A stretch of DNA of 64,000 nt from Phyto melanocephala. Its lineage: Eukaryota > Arthropoda > Insecta > Diptera > Rhinophoridae. The notes beneath the pieces are model-generated. The model worked only from the letters and a program-made list of their open reading frames with translations, searched no databases and had not been told where the DNA came from. This document shows positions 1 to 10,424 of the stretch, one piece after another (within the stretch, counting starts at the first letter, position 1; each line of letters starts with the position of its first letter). The translations under genes were made by a program, and so were the position numbers. The stretch covers positions 88,306,216 to 88,370,215 of the forward strand of contig OW799236.1 of assembly GCA_941918925.1 (NCBI GenBank), given 5' to 3'.

Positions 1-303
1 ACTTGGTAGTTAGCTCATAGGAAGTTGAATTAAGTTAACTTCAGTGCGTTATGTTCGTAGCCGACTACTCTGTTGCTAATAGGGCATTCACAACTATGAT
101 GTATAGAAATATAGTTGTGCTGCTGAAAGAAGCAGTTATTTAAAATAAATCAGTGCAACCGTATATATTTAACTGGGAAATGAATGCTAATAACATGTCA
201 CAGTATAACTTTTCTCGACATCAAATTATAAACTCAATAAACAAATCATATGCCACCTTTGGTTTATGTTGAAATATTTAAACTTTCTTATTCAAAATAT
301 ATA
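1..303. other. AT-rich noncoding flank
   Basis: This stretch left of the Tc1-like element shows no coding signature, no recognisable repeat end and no RNA gene. The TA dinucleotide at 302-303 serves as the left target duplication of the element that follows. Confidence 0.6.
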
Positions 304-526
304 TTGTCAGCGTCAAAATAAAGTGTACAAAAACTTTTTCTACAATAAAGTATTTTTTTAGTCTTTTAAGATATGACTAAGTTTATCATTTTAGGATTTT
401 TAATATTAGTATACTAATCTCTAATTAGCTTTAGAAAGACAATGAGAAATTTCATGCAAATACATAAATAATGGAACAAAAACAAATTCAAATGTATATT
501 TTACGCGTCAAAATAAAGTGTACATG
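304..526 (+). repeat. Left IR/DR terminal repeat of the Tc1-like element
   Basis: The outer motif starts at 304 (TTGTCAGCGTCAAAATAAAG) and the inner motif lies at 503-526 (ACGCGTCAAAATAAAGTGTA). In IR/DR elements both motifs are binding sites for the paired-like domain of the transposase. That role is inferred here from the layout. Confidence 0.8.
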
Positions 527-694
527 TTGCATGTGCATCATTTCAGCGGTGTGCTGCTGTAAAAGAATACCGTTATATTTGGTTGTTTACTTTATTTTAG
601 CATTCTACTGAACCGTTTTTATTGTTTTATGTAAATTAATTGTGATCGGCAGAGTAAGATCTCCTCGTGTGAAGTAAATTTTTATTTTTTTGGA

Positions 695-2294
695 ATGGGT
701 AAACAATCTTCTAGTGATATTAGAGAATTAGTAATCAAACTTCGGAATGAAGGAAAAACTTTCAGAGAAATTGGCTTTATTATAAACAGAAGCCACAATG
801 CTGCAAAAAAAAAATTATTGATAAAAACGAAAAATACGGCAAAATAGAAAATCGTCCAGGGTCGGGCCGGCGAAAACTTTTAAAGGAGGCTGAAATAAGA
901 TCTATAGTGCGCGATGTAAAAAAGAATCATTTTAAAAGTGCCGTTAAAATATCAGAGGAAGTTTCGGCAACATCAGAAACTACCGTAAGTGCCAGTACAA
1001 TACGACAAGCATTACACGAAAACGGGTAACATGGTCGATTCCCACGAAAGAAACCACTAATATCACCAGCTAATTAAAAAAGACGCCTAGAATATGCCAA
1101 AAAGTATGAAAATAAAGATGTTTCATTATGGAATAATGTGCTTTTTAGTGATGAAAGTAAATTTGATGTGTTTGGCCAGAAAAAAACAGTAAAAGTATGG
1201 AGAATAAAAAACTATCAATATGCTGACCAAAATTTAATAACCACGGTTAAGCATGGAGGGGGTTCGGTGATGGTGTGGGGATGTATGGCGGCAAACGGAG
1301 TTGGGAATTCGGTTTTTATTGAAAGTACAATGAATAAGATGGACTACCTGAACATTTTGCAAAACAACGTGCCGGTCAGTGTGGAGAAATTGGGGTTGGA
1401 AGGATCTTGGATTTTTCAACAGGACAACGACCCCAAACATACATCCCATATAGTAAAATAATGGCTCCTGAACCGCTCTCCCAAAACATTGGATCATCCT
1501 CCACAATCACCGGACTTAAATCCAATTAAACATTTGTGGGAGCATTTGGACCGCCAAGTTCTAAAAAGGACAATTAGCAATAAGGATATGCCGAAATCCG
1601 TTATAATGAGAAATGGAGTAAAAGTGCTATATTCGGCCGTGCCGAATCTTATATACCCTTCACAACGTGTAGTCATGCAATAACAGTAGTTTGTGTCACC
1701 ATTCATCCCATATGAAATACGTACAAACATATATAAAAACATCCCATTGTAAAATTATAAATTCTCGTATGTATGTTAAAAGAACAAAAAAAATAAAAAT
1801 AAAAAAAAAATTTAAAAAAAAAATTTTAAAAAAAATTTTAAAAAAAATTTAAAAAAAAAATATTATATATATAATATATATAAAACAAAAAAAAAATAAA
1901 AAAAAAATAATAATAAAAATATAAATTTTTGTTTATGCACCAATGTTTCTGATTTTCAATACCGTTCTACTCCCGAATATTTCTGATATTTTAATACCTC
2001 ACCCGGGTCCGAGCGATGTCGGGGGTCTTCAAAATGTTGATTTCAACATACACACGGACAGACGGACAGACGGTCAGACGGACAGACTGACAGAGCTTAA
2101 TCGACTCCCCTATTCATAAGCTTTCAGAAAATATATACTTTATGGGGACGGAAATTAAAATTGTAGAAATTTCACACGGAATGACAAACCTATATATACC
2201 CTTTTTCACTGTGTGAAGGGTATAATTAGTAGAATCGATGCCCAGAAGACTAAATGCCGTGATTAAGGCAAAAGCAAAATCAACTAAATACTAA
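695..2294 (+). pseudogene. Tc1-type transposase pseudogene (DD34E, interrupted)
   Basis: The ATG at 695 opens a typical Tc1 N-terminus with a helix-turn-helix (FREIGFIINRS) and then the ENRPGSGRRK linker that lies between the two DNA-binding subdomains. An A-run near 805 shifts the frame. Further stops lie near 1027 and 1074 and after the HTS of the second catalytic block (about 1459). The catalytic core is recognisable: FSDESKF at about 1147 (first D), QQDNDPKHTS (second D), then SPDLNPIK. The third acidic residue, normally E 34 residues after the second D, is lysine. The C-terminal MPRRLNAVIKAKAKSTKY resumes after the INE-like insertion and ends with TAA at 2292-2294. The protein cannot be functional. 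DD34E spacing is counted from the sequence; the family assignment rests on motif recognition. Confidence 0.9.
1617..2227 (+). mobile_element. INE-1/DINE-1-like element inserted in the Tc1 transposase gene
   Basis: The 5' end carries the palindrome ATTCGGC-CGT-GCCGAAT followed by TATACCCTTCAC. An A-rich, low-complexity middle follows, then the GACAGACGGACAGA tract, the TATATACTTTATGGGG block and a 3' hairpin ending GAAGGGTATAA. The copy splits the transposase near its C-terminus. The two flanks share AGTA (1617-1620 and 2228-2231), which is either a 4-bp duplication or an ambiguity in where the element starts. It has the same orientation as the host element. Confidence 0.75.
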
Positions 2295-2322
2295 ATCGAT
2301 TTTATTTTCATTTTAAAACAGT

Positions 2323-2543
2323 TTGTACACTTTTTTTTGACGCGTAAATAATGAATTATTTTTTATTTTTGTTGTAAAACTTTTGTTGTTGTTAATATTT
2401 TTGCTGTTTTGTTTAGAATAAGGAAGAGAACTAAATACTGATTTAAAAGTACCTAAATGTAAAACTTTATCATAAATGAAAATACTGAAATAAAAACAAT
2501 ATTTTAAAAAATATTTGTGTACACTTTTTTTTGACGCTCACAG
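2323..2543 (-). repeat. Right IR/DR terminal repeat of the Tc1-like element
   Basis: The inner motif is at 2323-2345 and the outer motif ends at 2543, next to TA. On the minus strand the outer copy begins CTGTGAGCGTCAAAA. It matches the left end with a few substitutions, which indicates moderate age. Confidence 0.8.
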
Positions 2544-2545
2544 TA

Positions 2546-3400
2546 TGTATACTTCAAGATATTTTTACCATTTAACTTCAAGTAATAGATATGTCCTGGC
2601 TTGTTAAAACCTGCAACAAAAGTTTAAATATTTTCTTTTATAGTAAAACAAAAATTGCTGCTAAATTTTTTATCATAATTGTTTTTATGTGAATCGTGTG
2701 TGTATTTAGAAATCTAAATATATAAAAAGAGAGTAATTGCATGCACAGTGGGAAAGTTAAAGTGTTCCCTTGAAACCGACTCGTTTGTTTTTCAAAAAAA
2801 GTATTTGGTACTTATGTGATTAATTTTTACGTAACCATTTTTTTTTTGTAATAAATTTAATTTAAAATACATATCGTTTAGATGTGTTATTATAATTATG
2901 TGCATATATTAGATGTTGTTACAGAATTAGTTTCATTAGATTTTAATTTTATTAGTTTCATTTACATAAGCTTTACTTATGTTTATTTATTGTACTCTTG
3001 TCCAATTTACATTTTCTTTTACAACTTTAGTAAACAGCGTTTTTGTTGCTTTTTGAAATGTTGTTCGCAACAAAATTCTCATTAAATATACGTTGTGAAA
3101 AGTTAATTTTATTTTCGATTTTTTTATTTTTTTTTTCAATTTTGATACTTGATGATATCAAATACTAAATTTAAATTTTTCTAATTGAACTACAAAAGAG
3201 GAAATTTCTTAAAATAATTGGAATATTATGAGTAAATATGTATAAATAGAGAATAGTAAAACATTGCAAATATAAATTATAAAATTAATTAATTAGAATA
3301 AGTTTATTGTTTTAGGCCACCAACCACTTAACAAAATTGTATTCTTACAAAAACTTAATATGTAAGAAAATATAAATTTGAGCGGAAGTATTGAAACTAG
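2546..3400. other. AT-rich noncoding stretch
   Basis: No splice-bounded exon, RNA gene or repeat end could be supported. Short open frames here are low-complexity and phenylalanine/tyrosine-rich. Confidence 0.5.
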
Positions 3401-3409
3401 TAAAAGAAA

Positions 3410-3450
3410 AGTAAGAGTGCTATATTCGGCTATATATTGCGCTAGTCAAG
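3410..3450 (+). repeat. 5' end fragment of an INE-like element
   Basis: The text AGTAAGAGTGCTATATTCGG matches the 5' end of the INE-like family seen in full at 17452. The similarity is lost within about 30 bp. It may be the left edge of a heavily decayed copy whose 3' part is at 4596-4750. Confidence 0.5.
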
Positions 3451-3626
3451 TGCTTTTATCTGATACCTCTATAGACTCTATCGGTTGTATAGAAACTAAC
3501 TGCCTGCATATCTAAATGCGAACGAAATTTTAATTTTTTCAAATATATTGAAAATAACAACAAAAACTAATAATTTGTTTTTGTTTACAACGTATTTGTA
3601 CGAATGAAATTTTTGCTTGGGTTTTC

Positions 3627-3768
3627 TTTCGACATCGTTAAACAGGCTATAAAAAAATTGATTTTTAAATTAATAGTTTTTCTCAGAAATAATTTTTGAA
3701 GTTTACAGTTTGGTGAATTCAACGTGTCCAAAAAGCCTTTATAGCCCGTTTTAACGATGTTAAACGAA
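3627..3768. repeat. Short inverted-repeat element (possible MITE relic)
   Basis: ACATCGTTAAACAGGCTATA at about 3633 recurs inverted, with small changes, at about 3740-3758 (TTTATAGCCCGTTTTAACGA). The arms enclose roughly 85 bp of AT-rich DNA. No target duplication was recognised. Confidence 0.4.
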
Positions 3769-4595
3769 TGTGTTCTTTTCTATTCTAAGCGAAAAAACAC
3801 TGACTTGGGTTCAGCTAACTACACTGTATGCGAAAGATAACTTGAAAGACGGCACAAAAAAAAACGTAAGATTTTTTATAGAAAATTTGATTTATCTATA
3901 TCGAACGTACGGTCGGCAATGCGAACGCAAATGTCAAAATCAGTCATATGTTCTTTTGATTACGAGTGGTCAAACTTATTTTGCAAAAAAACATTGTAAT
4001 TGTAATAAAATAATTTTTTTTTATAAATTTAATTTTGTTAATAATTTTATATTAAAAAAAATAAAATCACTCAAACGTTTTTACTATATTTTTTTTTCTT
4101 GTTTTTATCTCTTTTGAGACTGTTTGCAAAATATTTTGCAAATCTTCTAAATTAAACTTTTAACCATTTTTTTAGAAAATACTTTTCAGTTAATAGAATT
4201 ATTTCAATCTAAAAAATATATTTATATATTTTTTCTAATCTTTTGTATTGAAAAATTTAATTTTTTTAAATCTACAAACAGACACACACTCACACAGTAA
4301 GTTTACAACTTTTTTATTCGTTTTTTTTCTATTTTCTTTCGTGTTTTTTGCACTTTTTAAATACAACTGATCATTAAATGGGAGGGTTGGATTCTTGTAG
4401 AAACAACTAAGAAGATTTTATGTAATTTTTAATAAAAATCGCTAGAAAAGTTCACAATTTCGACTCTGGCATTCTTGTAATTGTTTTATACGTAACAAGA
4501 ATTACGAAACACAAATTAGCATACGTAAGAACAAGCGAATACCTAATAGACAAACCAAAATTTATTCGAAAGTTAAACAAATCGTTAAACAGGAT

Positions 4596-4750
4596 ATTAA
4601 AACAACATGCATAAGGACAGACAGACATTTCTCAATCGAATGTCCTATTAATAAGATTTCTCAAAATATATTCCTCATGGGGTGTGAAATGCATATTGTA
4701 AAAATTTCACAGGGAATGACAAACCCTTACACTTTCTGTGAAGTTTATAC
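4596..4750 (+). repeat. Decayed 3' half of an INE-like element
   Basis: The order AAGGACAGACAGACA, then ATATATTCCTCATGGGG, then TTTCACAGGGAATGACAAAC, then a damaged hairpin matches the 3' part of the intact copies at 10.4 and 18.3 kb. Many substitutions show that it is an old copy. Confidence 0.6.
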
Positions 4751-5369
4751 AAAAAAAAAAATATTGTAAAATTAAAAAAAAAAAAATTAAATTTAAGAAT
4801 CCAACCTTTACAAAGGTATAAATGAAACAATTTGTAATATGCCCAACAAAAAAGAGAAATGCAAAAGAAATAGTGAATGCATAAGTTAGACCCATGATTA
4901 AGTGGTCCAATTTAGCGAAACATGCATGATTTTTACATTAACGTGTCATCGGAGAGCATGTGTTTATATGAATATATTAATAAATTTCACTCAATTCCAA
5001 TAAGTGCATGGGTTCCTTGCATGATTACTAACCCATGTTTCATGAGTTAATAATGTTTGTTTACATGAATTGCCTAAGATATTTTGTATTAATTTCAACG
5101 AATTTTAAAGCACATCATAAAAGGCTAACTATTTTGGATTTGGAGAAGTCAGTTTTTGTGCCTCCTCTTGCACGTTTGAACTAGAAGTCATGACAAATGT
5201 TATTCACCTTGAACTAAGTAGTACAATTTTTTTTTGCTGGGTACAGATATAAATTTAAAACATTTGTAATCGTTTTGTTCCTATGCAAATTTTACTTTTG
5301 TACTTTTCTTTATTTAAAAACGTATAAAAAAGGTAAGTTTGAAATATTTGTATTTACGTCAAATTAAGT
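4751..5369. other. AT-rich noncoding stretch
   Basis: Nothing recognisable was found beyond A- and T-runs. Confidence 0.4.
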
Positions 5370-5576
5370 TAGGTTAAAAAGGAAGCTCAAACCCACGACA
5401 GGTAAACACTTATGCCCAATTGGCATGTTGTGCGCTTCATATGAATAGAATAGTTAGAATAGAAAGAGAATAGAAGAGAAAGAGAAGCAGACTAGTTTAG
5501 AGTCTCTGGCGGGAATCGAACCCGCAACCCCCAAACTAGCAGACCAGCACACTACTGACTAGTCTACCAGGGGCAC
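5370..5576 (-). mobile_element. tRNA-headed SINE, copy 1
   Basis: Read on the minus strand from 5576, the head begins GTGCCCCTGG and carries an A-box-like segment (TAGACTAGTCAG). A near-perfect RNA polymerase III B box (GGTTCGATTCC) follows, framed by the GCGGG/CCCGC stem of a T-arm. The head continues into a TTCT/CTATT-rich body shared with the copy at 38022-38242. The predicted acceptor stem (GTGCCCC versus CAGAGAC) does not pair, and the body extends well past 75 nt, so this is a SINE head and not a functional tRNA. The exact 3' end is uncertain and no target duplication was recognised. Confidence 0.7.
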
Positions 5577-6712
5577 CAAGCGTTAAGGTGTGACTAACAA
5601 TTAACATCGTTCGTTTTGGTTGGACCACCCTGTACATACAATATATGTTGCTTAACTCTCGGAAACTGTATAACGTTATTTCGTTCACGTTTTTTATTGC
5701 TTAATTTATTTTTTTTATTTTTCTTTTCTAACTTTTTGTGGTTTTTCTTACTTTTTTGCTGTCAAAGTCGATAAATAAAAAACAATTTTCTCTCTTCTCT
5801 GATTTATTTTAAATATCAACCCCTAATACCTGAAAAATTTAAACAAAAAATTCTCTGCGATAATGAATAAATCTGTGGTTTTCGTTGGCAACCCATATGT
5901 CTTAAAAACAAAATTTTTAGGACAGCCACAAAACCGTTTTATATAAAACAACGGGTTAGGTATTAAACTTTTTAAACTTTTTTTAACCATTCATGTCAAT
6001 AAAGATCTTGAAGTGTTCTTATAAAAATTAGATCATAGCGATTACCAAAATAAACAAAAGTATACGAAGGCTAAAAGTGTTTGCAGATAAAGCAGCGTAT
6101 GTCAAAATAGATTGTACACAAGTATCTATTCTACTTCTAGTAAGCTGAAAAATTATCAGAAAATTACTTTCAAATGTGCTCAGAAATAACAACGTATGTG
6201 GTTGTGTTTTTTTCTAAAAAATCTGAAAGGGTCCGTCTTATTTCAGAAATTTTTAAAACCAAGTAAAGGGCGTTTAAAACCAAGCAATATGGCATTATCA
6301 ACTCAAACTCATGAAAGAAGAATATACGCGGATGCCCATGAAAACCACAGAAATATGATTTGAAATAAACTAGCGATGAAATTAATGTAGCCAATAAATT
6401 ATTCTTATTTCGTAGAGAGTTGCAAAATAAATCTCCATAAAATACGCCATATCAGTATGGATTGGGAAGGTAACCCTTGAAAACGAGTGATATTTGTTCA
6501 TGTGAACAAGCTTTACTTGTTGAATTGCCAGAGTATACTGATAATGAATATAAGCCCCCACCATTTTTTTGGTTGTGGACATAAAAAGACTAACACGCTT
6601 TATTAGTACGACAGCTAGTTTTACAGTCATTCCCATCGGAAGTTCTAAAAGACTAAAAACAATTTATGAAAATATACTTAAGACAGAATATTGACTAACG
6701 ATAAAATTTATA
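5577..6712. other. AT-rich noncoding stretch
   Basis: Around 5755-5805 there is text resembling the interior of the hAT-type MITE at 6721 (GTCAAAGTCGATAAATAAAA), but without terminal repeats. Nothing else is recognisable. Confidence 0.4.
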
Positions 6713-6720
6713 ATAAAAAG

Positions 6721-6927
6721 CAAGGCACATTTATTCATCAGGTAGTCTTGTTTCTTCAGCTGAATATTTTTTTCTTCACCTATTTTAAATTTCATCTGTC
6801 AAAGTCGATAGATAAAAAACAAATTTCTCTCCCCTCTTATTTATTAAAAATGTCACACTTTATACATAAAAAATATACACAAACAAATTCTCCAAACTGC
6901 AATTACCTGATGAAGTAATATGCCTTG
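6721..6927. mobile_element. hAT-type MITE, copy 1
   Basis: The 207-bp element begins CAAGGCACATTTATTCATCA and ends with the inverted counterpart TGATGAAGTAATATGCCTTG. It is flanked by ATAAAAAG (6713-6720) and ACAAAAAG (6928-6935), an 8-bp direct repeat with one mismatch. Eight-base target duplications and CAAGG-type ends fit the hAT superfamily. It has no coding capacity. A related copy lies at 21585. Confidence 0.65.
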
Positions 6928-7059
6928 ACAAAAAGTTTGTATAAATTTATTGTATAATTTATGATAAAATATTATCTCATAAATAGCTCTTTCGATCTTA
7001 TCTGCAGCATAGAATAGCATAGATTATGAATTTGGTTTATTTATTTATATTTTCAAAAA

Positions 7060-7605
7060 TAGTTATTATGTTTCTTTAACAGAATCCTAAGTTAGTTTTT
7101 TATAAATGGTCCGCTGTGTGGCACGTAGCGCCGTCCTTTTGAAACCAAATGTTGCCAATATCCTCCTCTTCAATTTTTGTGAACAAAAATTCGTTCAACA
7201 TGGCCCGATAACGATTGCTATTGACTACGGCCACTCCTTGCTCATTTTCGAAGAAAAATAGCCCAATTATGCCTCTGGACCAAAACCCGCAACAAACAGT
7301 GACTCGTTTTGGGTGTATCGGCTTTTCAATGTATGCGTGCGGGTTTTCTGTTCCCAAAATGCAACAATTTTGCTTGTTTACATACCCGCCAAGATCAAAA
7401 TGAACTTTATCTGAAGAGATGATTTTTTTTGGCAAAATCGGCCAAAGTAAAGTCGCAATATTTCCCAGCGTTGTTCAAGCGTATACACAACCATATTCGT
7501 TCAGCGGAAGGATAAAACTAATTATCTGTCAAATCAGACATGAGCTAAGTGCTACCATTCGCGAAATAGGCACTAGTTGAAAAAAGAAACATTAGATGGC
7601 GGACC
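7060..7605 (-). mobile_element. DD41D mariner-like relic, internally deleted
   Basis: The core is a transposase relic read on the minus strand. The possible outer ends share ATGTTTCTTT in inverted orientation (about 7065-7077 and 7587-7600), though the left end looks truncated. The element is far shorter than a full mariner because the central part of the gene is missing. Confidence 0.55.
7100..7494 (-). pseudogene. DD41D mariner transposase fragment
   Basis: The ATG at 7494 starts an N-terminus of family type (YTLEQRWEILRLYFG, about 18 codons). The reading then jumps directly, with a frame change, into the catalytic region. That region shows SSDKVHFDLGGYVNKQ (where SDEAHF is usual), ENPHAYIEKPIHP, FFFENEQG and QKDGATCHTA with the second catalytic D. 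It ends soon after HTA, so the third D is absent. The whole helix-turn-helix region is deleted, and WCG is changed to CCG. It is a non-functional derivative of the DD41D group (related to the rosa-type mariners), judged by similarity to the better copy at 12.4 kb. Confidence 0.8.
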
Positions 7606-9378
7606 CTTTATTAATTATTAGTTTTCAGTTTTTATTAACAAAGTAATATTGTCATAAAACTACAGGAGTTCGAAATATTTAACAACTATCTGAAAGCAAA
7701 TGCTTACCTCTGAACACACTGTTATGCATAAAGCTTTTTCTGAAAAAAACTTTAAATTCTCCTCTCATATGTGTCTTTTTTTTTAATTCCTGAAGAGGGT
7801 CAAAATTGCACACGCTTGGACAAAAATTTTGTATATTCTCCTTAACATTGTTTAAAATATTTTTATACTAAATATTAGTTAGAATCTTTTAGTACATATT
7901 TATAACATATAAGCACAAATAGATAATAAAAACCTTTAGGTCTAAGTGTTAATAACCCAGAAAGTCATTTTAGCATTTATGTCTAGTAAGAAACATCTTA
8001 CTTATCTACATGCATACACTCACTCCCATACATACACACATACACACACTTATATACTCACATGCAGTATCCTATTCTAAACACATGCACGTTTACATAC
8101 ATACCACGAAGCTAATGCAAATATATTATTTTATTAGAAATGCTATGCTTGCTCTCTAGATGAGTTTCTATTACACACTATAGGTTTTATGGCTGTTTTT
8201 TTTTCAACTTATTTTAAAGGGCTACTTAAGTAGTTGTTATTGCATGAAAATGAATTTCTGCTAAAACAAACTGGAGCAAAGAAAACAAAATCGAAAAATA
8301 TTGAACCCCTAATGCATGACTCAGCGGAAACGGAAGAAGACTTTATTAGTCAATAGCTGGAGACAAAAATTTTAATTGTAGTCTATTGTAGTTTTAGATT
8401 TTGCTGTTCTCTCTTCTATATATGGCCCTGCTGTGGTTGTTATTTTCTTTATTGCTTTAAGTTGTGATAACCAAATGTGCTGCTTTTAAAAAAATTTATA
8501 ATTTTTTTCTTGTTACAACAAATAAATCAGTTTGAAACAAATAAATAGAGAAATTTAATTGATAAAGATAAACAACAATGGAAGAAAGTATATATCACAC
8601 ATTTTTTATGTAACACAAAAGTAACACACATATAATAAATGTAGTTGTTGAATTAAATTTGTTTATATTTTTTTTAATGTACTAAATAGAGTGTTTGTGT
8701 GCTATTGTAGCCGGAAATATAATTGTGTGTTGGGTGGGCGTGTGTGTATGTGTTTGAGATGGATGATTTAGAAGTGTGAGTGCATTTTAAAATTTTTTTA
8801 TATATTTATAAACAAACTTAATTATAAAAATGTATGATTTTTCTAAATGGCCAATTGCTAGAGATTTAATAACTTTTATTTATTTACTTATTGTTTGATA
8901 TTTATTTTAACATCTAGAAAATAAAATAATTGCTATGTACATACATCAATATTGAGAGATAATATAAAATCTAGTTAGTATTAAAATATTTATTTTTATT
9001 TTTATTTATTCGTTATTTAAATTAGTTTAAAGTGTTTGTAGTAAAAAAGCTAACTGGAAAATATTTTTTTTGAAAGCATACATAAATATAGAAAATAAAA
9101 TTATTATTGAAAAAATCTATGTTTTTGTGAATTATGGGATTTTTTTTTGACTCATATTCCATAAGGAAAAAAAATTGAACTTTTTGCGATGACTGGAGCT
9201 TTGTTGCCATTTTTGTTTCAATTTAAGGTCAGTGGTTTCAAATCCAATGTACCTTTTTCTCCATCAGCTTAAGCGATTTTTAAAAATAATTGTTTTTTTC
9301 AAATTTTTTAAGTTCAGCAAAAAATAAAAAAAGACATCGATTATATTAAATACTTCATTAAAAAAGGACGAAGTATGA
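7606..9378. other. AT-rich noncoding stretch with a CA/TA-rich patch
   Basis: A simple-repeat-like patch of ACACACA and CATACA units lies at about 8010-8110, and a TGTGTG-rich patch at 8690-8755. No exon or transposon end could be supported. Confidence 0.45.
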
Positions 9379-9872
9379 AAAAATCAATTTTTATTTGTGA
9401 TAATGAAAGAATATATTGGAAAAGTAAGTTTTAATCCCGACACCAGCCGAGTGGAATGCATTTTCGAAACCAGCTACGGTTTCATCATCAGCACTCTTTG
9501 ATCTGAATGTCTTAGTGTTGGATGTAAATATCATCTGTTTAACTCACAAGTTTATACGAAATTTGATTCTGTGAATTAAACTTCACATACATATTCATAT
9601 CTTTTGCTGTAGTGAGTGAGAACGAAATTAACCAAACTTAAGCTTTTCCCCTTTTTCTTTGTTATTCTTTTCAATTATCACATTTGTTATTCTTGCTTTA
9701 AACCATCAGTCTGATGGTAATGAAAGCTAACAACACTAAGACATTCCGATCAAAGACTGCTGATGATGAAACCGTAGCTGGTTTCGAAAATGCATTCCAC
9801 TCGGCTGGTGTCGGGATTAAAACTTACTTTTCCAATATATTCTTTCATTATCACAAATAAAAATTGATTTCT
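9379..9872. mobile_element. Fold-back element with about 140-bp arms
   Basis: The left arm (9379-9520) and right arm (9731-9872) are near-perfect inverted copies. Both contain AAGTTTTAATCCCGACACCA, GCATTTTCGAAACCAGCTAC and a TTTGATC...GAATGTCTTAGTGTTG block. A unique 210-bp loop separates them. Flanking sequence outside the arms differs, and I could not identify a target duplication. There is no coding capacity. The arms would let a transcript fold into a long hairpin. Confidence 0.8.
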
Positions 9873-9954
9873 TCATTTAATGATTAGAAATTTAATAATA
9901 AAATGAACTAGAGCCAAACTAAAAATTAATAAAGTCTTTGTTAAAAAGTTCAAC

Positions 9955-10424
9955 AATAAAATAAAAAAAAAAATAAAAAAAAAAATTAAAAAAATTTAAA
10001 AAAAATTTTTTTTGGCTCAGCTGGGATTCGATGCCACGTTTCTCTAACCAGCATACACGTTTGTATGTATGTATGTTGTTGTTGTAATGTTGTTTTTGTG
10101 AAAAAAAAATCGAGGTGGTCGTGGGTTTTTGCTCATATCTCAGTTGTTTATGTATCGATGTTTCTGATTTTCAATACCGATCTACTCCCGAATATTTCCG
10201 ATAGTTTGATACCTTACCCGGGTCCAACCTATATCGGGGGGCTTCAAAAAGTTGATTTCAACATACACACGGACAGACGGACAGACTGACAGAGCTTAAT
10301 CGACTCCCCTATTCATAAGCTTTCAGAAAATATATACTTTATGGGGTCGGAAATGAAAATTGTAGAAATTTCACACGGAATGACAAACCTACATATACCC
10401 TTTTTCACTGTGTGAAGGGTATAA
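9955..10424 (+). mobile_element. INE-1/DINE-1-like element, 5'-truncated
   Basis: The copy begins in the A-rich middle of the family and continues through GGCTCAGCTGGGATTCGATG, a GTATGTATGTTGTTG tract, GACAGACGGACAGACTGACA and the 3' hairpin ending GGGTATAA at 10424. The 5' palindromic end is missing. The 3' end is well preserved. Confidence 0.8.

Larger units (their letters stand above)
304..2543 (+). mobile_element. Tc1-like DD34E transposon with IR/DR ends, defective
   Basis: The 2240-bp element is bounded by TA on both sides (302-303 and 2544-2545). Its ends are imperfect inverted copies sharing a GCGTCAAA core followed by AAGTGTAC. Each end holds a second copy of the same motif about 200 bp further in (503-526 on the left, 2323-2345 on the right). 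This is the inverted-repeat/direct-repeat layout known from Minos, Paris, S and Sleeping Beauty. Inside lies a broken transposase gene interrupted by a 0.6-kb INE-like repeat. Without that insertion the length would be about 1.63 kb, normal for Tc1 elements. The TIRs still look readable, so it could in principle be moved by a related enzyme supplied elsewhere. Confidence 0.9.

Noticed and set aside
3770..4117. 115-codon plus-strand frame
   Set aside because: Composition is lysine/phenylalanine-rich as expected from AT-rich DNA. No motif, splice context or conservation signal.
5499..5576. Possible tRNA gene on the minus strand (and 38022-38095 on the plus strand)
   Set aside because: The T-arm and B box are convincing, but the acceptor stems do not pair and both copies continue into the same non-tRNA body. 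One has a target duplication, so they are SINE heads.
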